Shown: positions 23,282 to 32,621, counted from the first letter of the stretch. The stretch: DNA of 64,000 nucleotides from Streptomyces apocyni (GCF_009739465.1 NZ_WHOM01000078.1:228133-292132), one strand, 5' to 3'. Notes: generated by a model not told the origin, from the letters alone. Numbers and translations: made by a program.

Positions 23282-25072
23282 CTACTTCTCGGACTTGTCC
23301 TTGTCCTTGTCCGCCACCGGCTTGCGCAGCGCGATGTTCAGCTCGCGCAGTCGCGACTCGTCCAGCTGCGTCGGCGCGCCCATCATCAGGTCCTGCGCGT
23401 TCTGGTTGAGCGGGAAGGCGATCGTCTCGCGGATGTTCGGCTCGTCGGCCAGCAGCATCACGATGCGGTCCACGCCCGGGGCGATCCCGCCGTGCGGCGG
23501 GGCACCGAAGCGGAAGGCGCGGAGCATGCCCGCGAACTCGTGCTCGACGGTGTCCCGGTCGTAGCCCGCGATCTCGAAGGCCTTGAGCATGACCTCGGGC
23601 TCGTGGTTCCGGATCGCGCCGGACGACAGCTCGATGCCGTTGCAGACGATGTCGTACTGCCAGGCCAGGATGTCGAGTGGGTCCTTCTCCTCCAGGTCGG
23701 CCATGCCGCCCTGGGGCATCGAGAAGGGGTTGTGCGAGAAGTCGATCTTGCCGGTCTCCTCGTCCCGCTCGTACATCGGGAAGTCCACGATCCAGCAGAA
23801 GCGGAAGACGCCTTCCTCGAAGTGCCCAGAGCGCTTGGCGGCCTCGACGCGAACCGCGCCCATGATCTTGGAGACCTCGTCGAAGTCGCCCGCGCCGAAG
23901 AAGACGGCGTGACCGGCGGCGAGGCCGAGGCGCTTGGTGAGGACCTTGACGTTCTCATCCGTCAGGAACTTGGCGATCGGGCCGGTCAGCGAACCGTCCT
24001 CGGCGACGCGCACCCAGGCCAGACCCTTCGCGCCCTGCTCGACCGCGTAGTCGCCGAGCCCGTCGAAGAACTTCCGGGACTGCCCAGCCACATCCGGCAC
24101 CGGCAGCGCACGCACGTGCTTGCCCGCGAACGCCTTGAACTCCGAGCCCTCGAAGACGTCGGTGATGTCGACCAGTTCGAGCTGCGCGCGCAGGTCCGGC
24201 TTGTCGTTGCCGTACTTCAGCATCGACTCGCGGAACGGGATGCGCGGGAAGGGTGACGTGACGTGGCGGCCGCCGCCGAACTCCTCGAAGAGCTCGGTCA
24301 TCAGCTGCTCGATGGGCTGGAAGACGTCCTCCTGCTCGACGAAGCTCATCTCGACGTCAAGCTGGTAGAACTCGCCGGGCGAGCGGTCCGCGCGGGCGTC
24401 CTCGTCGCGGAAGCAGGGCGCGATCTGGAAGTACCGGTCGAAGCCCGAGATCATCAGCAGCTGCTTGAACTGCTGCGGGGCCTGCGGCAGGGCGTAGAAC
24501 TTGCCCGGGTTCAGGCGGGACGGCACCACGAAGTCGCGGGCGCCCTCGGGGGACGTCGCGGTCAGGATCGGGGTCGCCATCTCGTTGAAGCCGAGTGCGG
24601 TCATCTTGTGCCGGATGGCCGAGATCACGGCCGTACGCAGCATGATGTTGCGGTGCATGCGCTCGCGGCGCAGGTCCAGGAAGCGGTACTCCAGGCGGCG
24701 CTCCTCGCCGACCCCGTCGTCCTGGTTGATCTGGAACGGCAGCTGCTGGGCCGCGCCGAGCACCTCGACCTCCGAGACCTCGACCTCGATCTCGCCGGTG
24801 GCGAGCTCGGCGTTGACGTTCTCGGCGCCGCGGGAGATCACCTTGCCGTCGACGCGGACGACGGTCTCCTTGGAGAGCTTGTCGAGGGCGTCGAACGCGG
24901 CGGTGTCCGGGCGGGCGACCAGCTGGACCAGACCATGGTGGTCACGGAGATCGATGAAGAGGATGCCGCCCAGGTCTCGGCGATTGTGCAGCCAACCGCT
25001 CAGCCGGACCTCGGCGCCGACGGCGGAGGCGCGGAGTTCGCCGCAGGTATGGGACCTGTACCGGTGCATCAT
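23282..25072 (-). CDS. aspS: Aspartyl-tRNA synthetase
   Basis: A 596-residue class IIb synthetase. The N-terminal OB-fold anticodon-binding domain (MHRYRSHTCGELR, GWLHNRRDLGGILFIDLRD) is followed by the catalytic core with motif 2 CFRDEDARADRSPGEFYQLD, a bacterial-type insertion (GAD) domain in the middle, and motif 3 GVDRIVMLLADEPNIRETIA near the end. It charges tRNA-Asp in the cytoplasm; actinobacterial enzymes of this type may be non-discriminating where tRNA-Asn is made by transamidation. Two consecutive ATG codons open the frame. The C-terminus is Lys/Asp-rich (DKDKDKSEK). Confidence 0.97.
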   Translation of the reverse strand: MMHRYRSHTCGELRASAVGAEVRLSGWLHNRRDLGGILFIDLRDHHGLVQLVARPDTAAFDALDKLSKETVVRVDGKVISRGAENVNAELATGEIEVEVSEVEVLGAAQQLPFQINQDDGVGEERRLEYRFLDLRRERMHRNIMLRTAVISAIRHKMTALGFNEMATPILTATSPEGARDFVVPSRLNPGKFYALPQAPQQFKQLLMISGFDRYFQIAPCFRDEDARADRSPGEFYQLDVEMSFVEQEDVFQPIEQLMTELFEEFGGGRHVTSPFPRIPFRESMLKYGNDKPDLRAQLELVDITDVFEGSEFKAFAGKHVRALPVPDVAGQSRKFFDGLGDYAVEQGAKGLAWVRVAEDGSLTGPIAKFLTDENVKVLTKRLGLAAGHAVFFGAGDFDEVSKIMGAVRVEAAKRSGHFEEGVFRFCWIVDFPMYERDEETGKIDFSHNPFSMPQGGMADLEEKDPLDILAWQYDIVCNGIELSSGAIRNHEPEVMLKAFEIAGYDRDTVEHEFAGMLRAFRFGAPPHGGIAPGVDRIVMLLADEPNIRETIAFPLNQNAQDLMMGAPTQLDESRLRELNIALRKPVADKDKDKSEK

Positions 25073-25154
25073 TCATCCAATTCTTCGCGTCATTCATCGC
25101 GAGACAGGCGGGAATCAACCACCCCAGGCTACCGGCAGCCCCCCACCCCTCCCT

Positions 25155-25170
25155 TGACATAAACATGTCA
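25155..25170. promoter_or_regulatory. Perfect dyad in the aspS-phosphatase gap
   Basis: TGACAT (25155-25160) and ATGTCA (25165-25170) flank AAAC, an AT-rich palindrome in a GC-rich background. It overlaps a TTGACA hexamer but no matching -10 is visible. It may be an operator for either divergent gene. Confidence 0.4.
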
Positions 25171-25268
25171 CCACGGTGTCGTGGTCGCCGTCGCCGCTGA
25201 CATCCTCGCTGGCACCTCGCCGACAACCTCAGTGGCGCTAATCCGACGAATCTTCCTAAAGTGAAGCA

Positions 25269-27503
25269 ATGCGCACCGACGATCAGGGTCCCCTGCCCCC
25301 CGTGGGCGAGATCCTGGCCGCCATCGCGACGGGCCTGTGGCGCTGGGACAGCGACACCGGGATCGCCACCCTCGACGCGGAGGCGGCCAGGCTGCTGGGC
25401 ATCCCCCAGGCCCCGGGCGCCCCGCCCGACGCCCTCGTCATCACCACCGAGGCGGCCGTCCGCGCCCGCTTCCACGCCGTCGACTGGAACGAGGTCTACC
25501 CCGTCGTCCAGCTGGCCCTGGCCGAAGGCACCCTCGCCGAGGCGCGGCTGCGCGTGATGGACGAGCGGGGCCGCGTGGTGCGTACCGTCCGCAGCCGCAC
25601 CAAGCCGGTCCTCCACGGCGACCGCCACTACGAGCTGATCGGCACGCTGCAAGAGGTCAGCGAGATCCCCGGCAGCGCGGCCCGCACCCCGGTCACCGGC
25701 GACTGGCGGCGCTCCCGCGAGGCGTTCCTGCTCGACGCGGGGCGGGCGCTCGCCGAGGCGCGGTCGACGGCCGAGGTGCTGCGCGTCGCCAGCGGCCTGT
25801 CGATGCCGGGCTTCTCACCCGACGGGCTGGGCGTCTTCGGGGTCGCGGGCGACCGGCTCACCGTCATCGGGCACCACGGCCACTCGCCGGGCGACGAGGA
25901 ACCGTTCTCGGACATGCCGCTGGACACGGACTATCCGGCGGCCGACGTGGTCCGCACCGGACGCGCCGTCTATCTGAGCACCCCCGAGGCGTACAAGGAG
26001 CGCTACCCCACCATCTGGCCGCTCGTCGAGCGGTTCGGCCGCCAGTCCTGGGCCTTTCTGCCACTGATCGTCGCGGGCCGCACCATCGGCGCCTGGATGG
26101 CGGCGTTCACCTATCCGGTCTCCTTCACCCCGGACGAGCGCTCGGTGCTGTCCACGGTGGCCCGGATGCTGGCACAGGCCCTGTCACGGGCCGGGGTCGC
26201 CGAGTCCGAGCGCGAGCTGACCGAGGGGCTCCAGCGCGCGATGATGCCCGCACTCGGCCCCGAGATCCCGGGGATGGCGGTTGCCGCGCGGTACGTACCG
26301 ACCGGTGGCGGGCTCCAGGTCGGCGGCGACTGGTACGACATGATCCCGCTGCCCTTCGGCCGGTACGCCTTCGTCATCGGCGACGTCCAGGGGCATGACG
26401 TACGGGCCGCCGGGCTGATGGGCCAGCTGCGGATAGCCCTGCGCGCGTACGCCTCCGAAGGCCACCGCCCCGACGCCGTACTCTCCCGCGCCACCCGCTT
26501 CCTCACCGGCATCACCGACTCCGTCACCTACGGCTCCACCGGCGGCCCCGCCGCATCCGCTGACACCGCCGACCCGCGCTTCGCGACCTGCCTGTACGTG
26601 GAGGCCGACCCGGAGTCCGGCGTCCTGGAGATCGCCCGCGCGGGCCACCCGGACCCGGTGATCCGGCTCGGCGACGGCACGGTGGTGACCCCGTCCACGG
26701 CGGGCGGGCTGCCGCTGGGCATCGACCCGGACGCGGACTACCCGACGACGCGGCTGGTCCTGGCCCCCGGCGAGACGATGATGATCTGCACCGACGGCCT
26801 GATCGAGACCGGCGGCCACGACCTGGACACCGGATGGACCAGACTCCGCGAGATTCTTGAGACGCACGGGCAGGGGGACGAGCAGGGGTACGAGTTCGGA
26901 CAGGAGTACGAGTACGGGCATGAGTACGGCGATGACCTGGAGCAGCTCGCCGACGAACTGGTCCAGGCGGTGCACGGCCCGACCTCGCACTACTCGACCG
27001 GCCCCCTGGCCGACCGCCGCGAGGACGACATCGCGCTGCTCCTGCTGCACCGGAACCCCGTCGGCCCTGGCCCACGCGGCACCGTCCCGGTCGCCCCACC
27101 CCGGCGCACCGTACTGACCGTGGCGCAGGCCGAGCCGGAGCGGATCGCGGGCGCCCGGCAGCATCTGCGGGAGCTACTGCACGACTGGGCCGACCCGGAC
27201 CAGGTCGACGCGGCGGTCCTGATGGTCTCCGAGATGGCCACCAACGTCCTGGTGCACACCGACGGCGACGCCCTGATCGTGGCCACGGCGCGCGGCGAGC
27301 GGGGCTCCCGGCGCCTGCGCGTGGAGGTCTCCGACGCCAGCGACGAGCTCCCGCACAAGCGGCACCCCGGTGAGCTGGCCTCGTCCGGGCGGGGACTGGT
27401 CCTGATGGAACTACTGGCGGACACGTGGGGCGTCGACCCGCGCGGCGGCCAGGGCAAGTCGATCTGGTTCGAGCTGTACGAGTCAGGTCCGGGGGACGCG
27501 TAG
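25269..27503 (+). CDS. PAS-GAF-SpoIIE phosphatase with C-terminal anti-sigma ATPase domain
   Basis: A 744-residue multidomain signalling protein. An N-terminal PAS-like sensor (about 15-120) is followed by a GAF domain (about 150-310), a PP2C/SpoIIE phosphatase (about 330-590; GGDWYDMIPLPFGRYAFVIGDVQGHD gives the metal-binding Asps) and an HATPase_c_2 domain (about 620-740; N-box VSEMATNVLVHT, G2 SSGRGLVLMELLAD). Phosphatases of this kind dephosphorylate anti-anti-sigma factors while the ATPase domain phosphorylates them, so one protein could set both reactions. A Glu/Tyr-rich insertion (EQGYEFGQEYEYGHEYGDD) lies in the phosphatase domain. No membrane segment; partner genes are not adjacent. 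Confidence 0.92.
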   Translation: MRTDDQGPLPPVGEILAAIATGLWRWDSDTGIATLDAEAARLLGIPQAPGAPPDALVITTEAAVRARFHAVDWNEVYPVVQLALAEGTLAEARLRVMDERGRVVRTVRSRTKPVLHGDRHYELIGTLQEVSEIPGSAARTPVTGDWRRSREAFLLDAGRALAEARSTAEVLRVASGLSMPGFSPDGLGVFGVAGDRLTVIGHHGHSPGDEEPFSDMPLDTDYPAADVVRTGRAVYLSTPEAYKERYPTIWPLVERFGRQSWAFLPLIVAGRTIGAWMAAFTYPVSFTPDERSVLSTVARMLAQALSRAGVAESERELTEGLQRAMMPALGPEIPGMAVAARYVPTGGGLQVGGDWYDMIPLPFGRYAFVIGDVQGHDVRAAGLMGQLRIALRAYASEGHRPDAVLSRATRFLTGITDSVTYGSTGGPAASADTADPRFATCLYVEADPESGVLEIARAGHPDPVIRLGDGTVVTPSTAGGLPLGIDPDADYPTTRLVLAPGETMMICTDGLIETGGHDLDTGWTRLREILETHGQGDEQGYEFGQEYEYGHEYGDDLEQLADELVQAVHGPTSHYSTGPLADRREDDIALLLLHRNPVGPGPRGTVPVAPPRRTVLTVAQAEPERIAGARQHLRELLHDWADPDQVDAAVLMVSEMATNVLVHTDGDALIVATARGERGSRRLRVEVSDASDELPHKRHPGELASSGRGLVLMELLADTWGVDPRGGQGKSIWFELYESGPGDA

Positions 27504-27560
27504 GGACGAACGCCTTACGGAGGCCTTACGGACGTCTTACAGCGTCTTACGGACGTGTCG

Positions 27561-28649
27561 TCATACGTCCCCCTCCGGGGGCGGCGGCTCCCCCGCCCCG
27601 CCCACCCCGTACCGCGCCCGAAGCTCAAAGAACACCCCGAACGCCGCCGCGGTGACCGGGACCGCGAGCAGCATCCCCAGCACCCCCGCGACCGAGGCAC
27701 CCGCCGTGATCGCCAGCAGCACGACGGCCGGGTGCATCTGCACCGTACGGCTCTGGATCATGGGCTGGAGCAGATTGCCCTCCAGCATCTGTACGGCGAG
27801 CACCACCCCAAGCGCCCACAGCGCGATCACGAACCCACGGTCCGCGAGCGCCACCAGGACCGCGACCGCCCCCGAGATGAACGCACCGAGGTACGGGATG
27901 TAGGCGCCGACGAACACCAGCGCGCCGAGCCCGAACGCGCCGGGCACCCCCAGGATCAGCAGGCCGATGGTGATGCAGACCGCGTCGATCAGGGCGATGA
28001 AGGTCGTCCCGCGCATAAAGCCCGCGACCGCCTCGAAGGCGCGCCGCGCCATCGCTTCCAGGATGTCGCCGGTGTCCCCCGGGGCGAGGGACCGCAGGGA
28101 CGCGACGGCGCGGTCGGAGTCGCGGAGGAAGAAGAAGATCAGCAGCAGCGCGAGCACGGCCGCCGCGATCATCTGACCGACCACGCTGATCCCGCTGATC
28201 ACCCCGGAGGCCGCGGTGCCGCCGAACTCGGCGAGCAGGTCCCTGGCGTTCGAGGCCAGATCGTCGAGCGAGGTCCCGGCGGCGCCGAAGTGGTCGGCGA
28301 GGGTGAGCGCCGCCTCCTGTAGTGAGGCGATGATCTCGTCGCCGGTGTCGATCAGCGCGCTGACCACGATGTAGACGGCGCCGCCGACGAAGACGAGCAC
28401 GGCGGTGCAGGTCAGCCCGGCGGCGACCGAGGGGTTCACGTGGAGGGCGAGGAGCCTGCGGTAGAGCGGCCCGAGCAGCCCGGCTCCGAGGACCGCGATC
28501 AGTACGGGCGTGACCACCGCGCGGAGCTCGACGCACAGCCAGATCCCGACCGCGGCCACCCCCGTGACCAGCAGGGCGACCGCGCACCATGCGGCGACGC
28601 GGCGAGCGCCGCGCGGAAGGAGCGGCGGCTGGGTCAGGGGCGAGGCCAT
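27561..28649 (-). CDS. AI-2E-family transporter (permease)
   Basis: A 362-residue membrane protein with about eight helices. Two lie at the N-terminus (AWCAVALLVTGVAAVGIWL and VVTPVLIAVLGAGLLGPLY), one near 100, a long amphipathic cytoplasmic/extracytoplasmic segment (about 115-190), and five toward the C-terminus including LGALVFVGAYIPYLGAFISG, the family signature PYLGAF. Members include putative autoinducer-2 exporters and Na/H antiporter-like proteins; the substrate cannot be assigned. ATG 28649 is chosen over an upstream extension of 66 codons that lacks typical coding character. The tail is Pro/Gly-rich. Confidence 0.88.
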   Translation of the reverse strand: MASPLTQPPLLPRGARRVAAWCAVALLVTGVAAVGIWLCVELRAVVTPVLIAVLGAGLLGPLYRRLLALHVNPSVAAGLTCTAVLVFVGGAVYIVVSALIDTGDEIIASLQEAALTLADHFGAAGTSLDDLASNARDLLAEFGGTAASGVISGISVVGQMIAAAVLALLLIFFFLRDSDRAVASLRSLAPGDTGDILEAMARRAFEAVAGFMRGTTFIALIDAVCITIGLLILGVPGAFGLGALVFVGAYIPYLGAFISGAVAVLVALADRGFVIALWALGVVLAVQMLEGNLLQPMIQSRTVQMHPAVVLLAITAGASVAGVLGMLLAVPVTAAAFGVFFELRARYGVGGAGEPPPPEGDV

Positions 28650-28749
28650 AGCCCCACCCGACCACGCCCCCCGCGCCACGTCCCTCCCATCGCGCCCGCC
28701 CGGGTGATCACGGGACCACCGGGTGATCACGGCGGTGGCCGCCCGTACG

Positions 28750-28789
28750 CGAGCATCCGTATACGAGCATCCGTATACGAGCATCCGTA
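28750..28789. repeat. Three tandem 14-bp repeats upstream of the SseB-like gene
   Basis: CGAGCATCCGTATA occurs at 28750-28763 and 28764-28777 with a third partial copy to 28789. The junctions form CGTATACG palindromes. The array sits about 60 bp before the start of the next gene and could bind a regulator or be a slippage array. Confidence 0.6.
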
Positions 28790-28845
28790 CGCGATCACCG
28801 GGGGATCGCCCACGAGGGGGCGCCACACTCAGTACTCTTGCGGTC

Positions 28846-29331
28846 ATGTACGGATACGGCCAGCACGCGACTGGCGGTGACGCCTCGCAGCAGTACGCGC
28901 CACCACAGCCACCGCCGCAGCAGCAGATGCCCGGCGGCTACGGCCATCAGGCACCCGCCTACCCCGAACCGTCACCTCCCTCACTCGCCGACGCCGTACG
29001 CGCCTTCACCACCGGGTCGCTGGCGCCCGAGGACTTCCAGCAGACCTTCGCCACCTCGAAGGTCTACTGCCCACGCGGCGACAACCCGGGCTTCCTCGCG
29101 CTGCACAACACCCAGCAGCCGGTGATCCCGATGTTCACCTCACTCAAGGAGCTGCGCCGGTACGCGGGCAAGGACTCCAAGTATTTCGTGATCACCGGCG
29201 CCGAGGTGATCGACCTGCTGCCCACCGGGTACGGCTTCGTCCTGGACATGGAGGGCGAGCACCGGATGGTCTTCGACGCGAAGGCCGTGGAGCAGATGGT
29301 CGACTTCGCGATGCGCCGTATGTACGGGTAG
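28846..29331 (+). CDS. SseB-domain protein
   Basis: A 161-residue cytoplasmic protein. The first 45 residues are Gln/Pro/Tyr-rich and disordered (QYAPPQPPPQQQMPGGYGHQ); the remainder forms an SseB-like domain (SLADAVRAFTTGSLAPEDFQ, PVIPMFTSLKELRRYAG, FVITGAEVIDLLPTGYGFVLD). SseB domains are found in small proteins linked to sulphurtransferase or secretion contexts; function is unclear. ATG 28846 follows a weak ribosome site, and TACTCT 12 nt upstream could be a -10 element of a nearly leaderless transcript. Confidence 0.82.
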   Translation: MYGYGQHATGGDASQQYAPPQPPPQQQMPGGYGHQAPAYPEPSPPSLADAVRAFTTGSLAPEDFQQTFATSKVYCPRGDNPGFLALHNTQQPVIPMFTSLKELRRYAGKDSKYFVITGAEVIDLLPTGYGFVLDMEGEHRMVFDAKAVEQMVDFAMRRMYG

Positions 29332-29383
29332 CGGCTAGCCGCAAGCAGCCGAGACTCAGCCAGTCGCGAGAACTCAGCCCCTG

Positions 29384-29412
29384 AAGCCCGGGAGGGAATG
29401 CCTCCCGGGCTT
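29384..29412 (+). terminator. Intrinsic terminator after the SseB-like gene
   Basis: AAGCCCGGGAGG (29384-29395) pairs with CCTCCCGGGCTT (29401-29412) over loop GAATG and runs into TTTT, a textbook intrinsic terminator. Confidence 0.92.
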
Positions 29413-29475
29413 TTCGCGTTCCCTTGGCAAGAAGTTCGAGATTCAACTAACCTCTAGCCAGAAGGAGGTCCGACC

Positions 29476-30435
29476 ATGCCTGCAGTGACCGTCGAGAACC
29501 CGCTGAGCCTGCCCCGAGTGGCCGCGCCCGCTGACCCCGCCGTCGCGCGCCCCGTACTCGCCGTGACCACGGCCCCGAGCGGTTTCGAGGGCGAGGGCTT
29601 TCCGGTGCGCCGCGCGTTCGCGGGCATCAACTACCAGTACCTCGACCCGTTCATCATGATGGACCAGATGGGCGAGGTGGATTACGCGCCCGGCGAGCCG
29701 AAGGGGACCCCCTGGCACCCGCACCGCGGCTTCGAGACCGTCACATACCTGATCGACGGCACCTTCGTGCACCAGGACTCCAACGGCGGCGGCGGCACCA
29801 TCCAGAACGGCGACACCCAGTGGATGACCGCGGGCTCGGGCCTGCTGCACATCGAGGCGCCGCCCGAGGCGCTCGTGACGTCCGGCGGGCGCTTCCACGG
29901 ACTCCAGCTCTGGGTGAACCTGCCCGCGTCGGACAAGATGATGGCCCCCCGCTACCAGGACATCCGCGGCGGCCAGGTGCAGCTGCTGACCTCGCCTGAC
30001 GGCGGCGCGCTGCTGCGGGTGATCGCGGGCGAGCTGGACGGCCACGAAGGCCCCGGCATCACCCACACCCCGATCACGATGGTGCACGCCACGCTCCGTC
30101 CCGGCGCCGAGGTCACGCTGCCCTGGCGCGAGGACTTCAACGGCCTGGCGTACGTGCTGGCGGGTCGCGGCGCGGTAGGCACCGACCGCCGCCCGCTGCA
30201 CTCCGGCCAGACGGCGGTCTTCGGCACCGGCTCCTCACTGACCGTACGGGCGGATGAGAAGCAGGACTCGCACACCCCGGACCTGGAGGTCATCCTCCTC
30301 GGCGGCCGCCCGATCCGGGAGCCGATGGCGCACTACGGGCCGTTCGTGATGAACACGCGCGAGGAGCTACAGAAGGCGATGGACGACTTCCAGGCGGGCC
30401 GCCTGGGCCGCATCCCCGCGGTCCACGGCATGTGA
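29476..30435 (+). CDS. Pirin family protein
   Basis: A 319-residue bicupin. The N-terminal cupin holds the metal ligands in WHPHRGFET and HIEAPPE; TVTYLIDGTFVHQDSNGGGG and NGDTQWMTAGSGLLHIE are the family signature. The C-terminal cupin (about 165-265) includes LPWREDFNGLAYVLAGRG. Pirins bind iron or other metals and can act as quercetinase-like dioxygenases or as modulators of pyruvate dehydrogenase and central metabolism. An unusually strong ribosome site AAGGAGGT lies 6 nt before the ATG. Monocistronic, bounded by a terminator upstream. Confidence 0.93.
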   Translation: MPAVTVENPLSLPRVAAPADPAVARPVLAVTTAPSGFEGEGFPVRRAFAGINYQYLDPFIMMDQMGEVDYAPGEPKGTPWHPHRGFETVTYLIDGTFVHQDSNGGGGTIQNGDTQWMTAGSGLLHIEAPPEALVTSGGRFHGLQLWVNLPASDKMMAPRYQDIRGGQVQLLTSPDGGALLRVIAGELDGHEGPGITHTPITMVHATLRPGAEVTLPWREDFNGLAYVLAGRGAVGTDRRPLHSGQTAVFGTGSSLTVRADEKQDSHTPDLEVILLGGRPIREPMAHYGPFVMNTREELQKAMDDFQAGRLGRIPAVHGM

Positions 30436-30738
30436 AGCGCCGCACGCGCCCCCACCGGGCGCCCCACCCACCGGGCGCCCCACCCCGCCACTCGACCGGC
30501 ATTCAACCGCCCCTAGCCAGCCTCATCGAAAGCCCCGTCTCGCCCCCGCGCCGGACCCCGCCCGGCCCCTGCCCGACCCCGCCCGACCCCGGCCGAGGGC
30601 GAGACTGGTCACAGATGGCCGGTTAGGGGTTGATTCTTATTACCGACGGGTAGCATCATCGTAGCTACTTGCTGGTAAGCATGGGCAAGCAGCATTGACG
30701 AGGACCCTGCCTCCCGATACTCATACGGAGCCGTTGCC
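30436..30738. promoter_or_regulatory. Pirin 3' region and acyl-CoA dehydrogenase promoter
   Basis: No gene is seen in these 303 bp. The left part has the direct repeat CACCGGGCGCCCCAC (two copies near 30456-30487), then a Pro-codon-like CCCG-rich tract. TTGATT (30630-30635) and TAGCAT (30651-30656), 15 bp apart, form a possible promoter for the acyl-CoA dehydrogenase. Confidence 0.5.
30641..30677. promoter_or_regulatory. Paired palindromes in the acyl-CoA dehydrogenase promoter
   Basis: TACCGACGGGTA (30641-30652) is a perfect TACC/GGTA palindrome lying over the promoter spacer; TACTTGCTGGTA (30666-30677) is a looser second copy. Such sites are typical of TetR-type regulators of fatty-acid degradation; no regulator gene adjoins. 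Confidence 0.5.
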
Positions 30739-32565
30739 ATGGGGCACTACAAGTCGAATCTCCGGGACATCGAGTTCAACCTCTTCGAGGTGCTCGGGCG
30801 CGACAAGCTGTACGGCACCGGCCCGTTCGCGGAGATGGACGTCGAGACCGCCAAGACCATTCTCGAAGAACTCTGCAAGCTGGCTGAGAACGACCTTGCC
30901 GAGTCCTTCGCCGACGCCGACCGCAACCCGCCGGTGTTCGACCCCGAGACCAACACCGCGCCCGTACCGGCGTCCTTCAAGAAGAGCTACAAGGCCTTCA
31001 TGGACTCCGAGTACTGGCGCCTGGGCCTGCCCGAGGAGATCGGCGGCACCACCGCCCCGCCGTCCCTCATCTGGTCCTACGCCGAGCTGATCCTGGGTGC
31101 CAACCCGGCGGTCTGGATGTACTCCTCCGGCCCCGCGTTCGCGGGCATCCTCTTCGAAGAGGGCAACGAGCAGCAGAAGCACATCGCGAAGATCGCGGTC
31201 GACAAGCAGTGGGGCTCCACCATGGTCCTCACCGAGCCCGACGCGGGCTCGGACGTCGGCGCGGGCCGCGCGAAGGCCGTACAGCAGGACGACGGCTCCT
31301 GGCACATCGAGGGCGTGAAGCGCTTCATCACCTCCGGTGAGCACGACATGGAGGAGAACATCCTCCACTACGTCCTCGCCCGCCCCGAGGGCCACGGCCC
31401 CGGCACCAAGGGCCTGTCCCTCTTCCTGGTCCCGAAGTTCCACTTCGACTTCGAGACCGGCGAGCTGGGCGAGCGCAACGGCGTCTACGCCACCAACGTC
31501 GAGCACAAGATGGGCCTCAAGGCCTCCAACACCTGCGAGATGACCTTCGGCGACAAGCACCCCGCCAAGGGCTGGCTGATCGGCGACAAGCACGACGGCA
31601 TCCGCCAGATGTTCCGCATCATCGAGTTCGCTCGCATGATGGTCGGCACGAAGGCCATCTCGACCCTGTCGACCGGCTACCTGAACGCCCTTGAGTACGC
31701 CAAGGAGCGCGTCCAGGGCCCCGACCTGGCGCAGTTCATGGACAAGACCGCGCCCAAGGTCACCATCACGCACCACCCGGACGTGCGCCGCTCGCTGATG
31801 ACGCAGAAGGCGTACGCCGAGGGCATGCGCTCCCTCGTCATGTACACCGCCTCCGTCCAGGACGAGATCGCCGTCAAGGAGGCCGCGGGCGAGGACGCCA
31901 AGGCGCTGGAGGCCCTCAACGACCTCCTGCTCCCGATCGTCAAGGGCTACGGCTCCGAGAAGGCCTACGAGCAGCTCGCCCAGTCGCTCCAGACCTTCGG
32001 CGGCTCCGGCTACCTGCAGGAGTACCCGGTCGAGCAGTACATCCGGGACGCCAAGATCGACACCCTCTACGAGGGCACCACCGCCATCCAGGGCCAGGAC
32101 TACTTCTTCCGGAAGATCGTCCGTAACCAGGGCGCGGCGCTGAACCAGCTCGCCGAGGAGATCAAGAAGTTCCTCGCGGTCAACACCGGCGGCGAGGACC
32201 TGGCCGGCGCCCGCGAGGAGCTCGCCAAGGCGGCCGTCGACCTGGAGGCGATCGTCGGCACGATGCTGACCGACCTCGCGGCCACCGAGAAGGACGTCAA
32301 GTCCATCTACAAGGTCGGCCTCAACTCCACCCGCCTGCTGCTGGCCTCGGGTGACGTGGTCGTGGGCTACCTGCTGCTGCGTGGTGCGGCTGTCGCCGCC
32401 GAGAAGCTGGAGACGGCTTCGTCGAAGGACAAGGCGTTCTACGCGGGCAAGATCGCCGCGGCGAAGTTCTTCGCCGCGAACATCCTGCCGGGCGTCGCGG
32501 TGCAGCGCTCGCTGGCCGAGGGCGTGGACCTGGACCTGATGGAGCTGGACGAGGCGGCCTTCTAA
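30739..32565 (+). CDS. Acyl-CoA dehydrogenase
   Basis: A 608-residue flavoenzyme of the large FadE class (the ordinary type is about 380 residues). It has an N-terminal acyl-CoA dehydrogenase extension (MGHYKSNLRDIEFNLFEVL), the FAD/substrate core with TEPDAGSDVGAGRA, a helical C-terminal domain carrying the catalytic Glu in DTLYEGTTAIQGQDYFF, and a further C-terminal domain after about residue 470. It catalyses the first step of fatty-acid beta-oxidation. GGAG is 8 nt before the ATG. Codon use is strongly biased, suggesting high expression. Confidence 0.95.
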   Translation: MGHYKSNLRDIEFNLFEVLGRDKLYGTGPFAEMDVETAKTILEELCKLAENDLAESFADADRNPPVFDPETNTAPVPASFKKSYKAFMDSEYWRLGLPEEIGGTTAPPSLIWSYAELILGANPAVWMYSSGPAFAGILFEEGNEQQKHIAKIAVDKQWGSTMVLTEPDAGSDVGAGRAKAVQQDDGSWHIEGVKRFITSGEHDMEENILHYVLARPEGHGPGTKGLSLFLVPKFHFDFETGELGERNGVYATNVEHKMGLKASNTCEMTFGDKHPAKGWLIGDKHDGIRQMFRIIEFARMMVGTKAISTLSTGYLNALEYAKERVQGPDLAQFMDKTAPKVTITHHPDVRRSLMTQKAYAEGMRSLVMYTASVQDEIAVKEAAGEDAKALEALNDLLLPIVKGYGSEKAYEQLAQSLQTFGGSGYLQEYPVEQYIRDAKIDTLYEGTTAIQGQDYFFRKIVRNQGAALNQLAEEIKKFLAVNTGGEDLAGAREELAKAAVDLEAIVGTMLTDLAATEKDVKSIYKVGLNSTRLLLASGDVVVGYLLLRGAAVAAEKLETASSKDKAFYAGKIAAAKFFAANILPGVAVQRSLAEGVDLDLMELDEAAF

Positions 32566-32590
32566 GCCTCGAACCGCACCTGCCGACGGC

Positions 32591-32621
32591 GCCCGCTCCC
32601 GGAACATCACCGGGAGCGGGC
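32591..32621 (+). terminator. Terminator after acyl-CoA dehydrogenase
   Basis: GCCCGCTCCCGG (32591-32602) pairs perfectly with CCGGGAGCGGGC (32610-32621), 7-nt loop; GACG/CGTC extends the stem outward. Confidence 0.9.

Noticed and set aside
25154..25182. TTGACA as a -35 element for the phosphatase gene
   Set aside because: No acceptable -10 hexamer follows at 16-18 bp.
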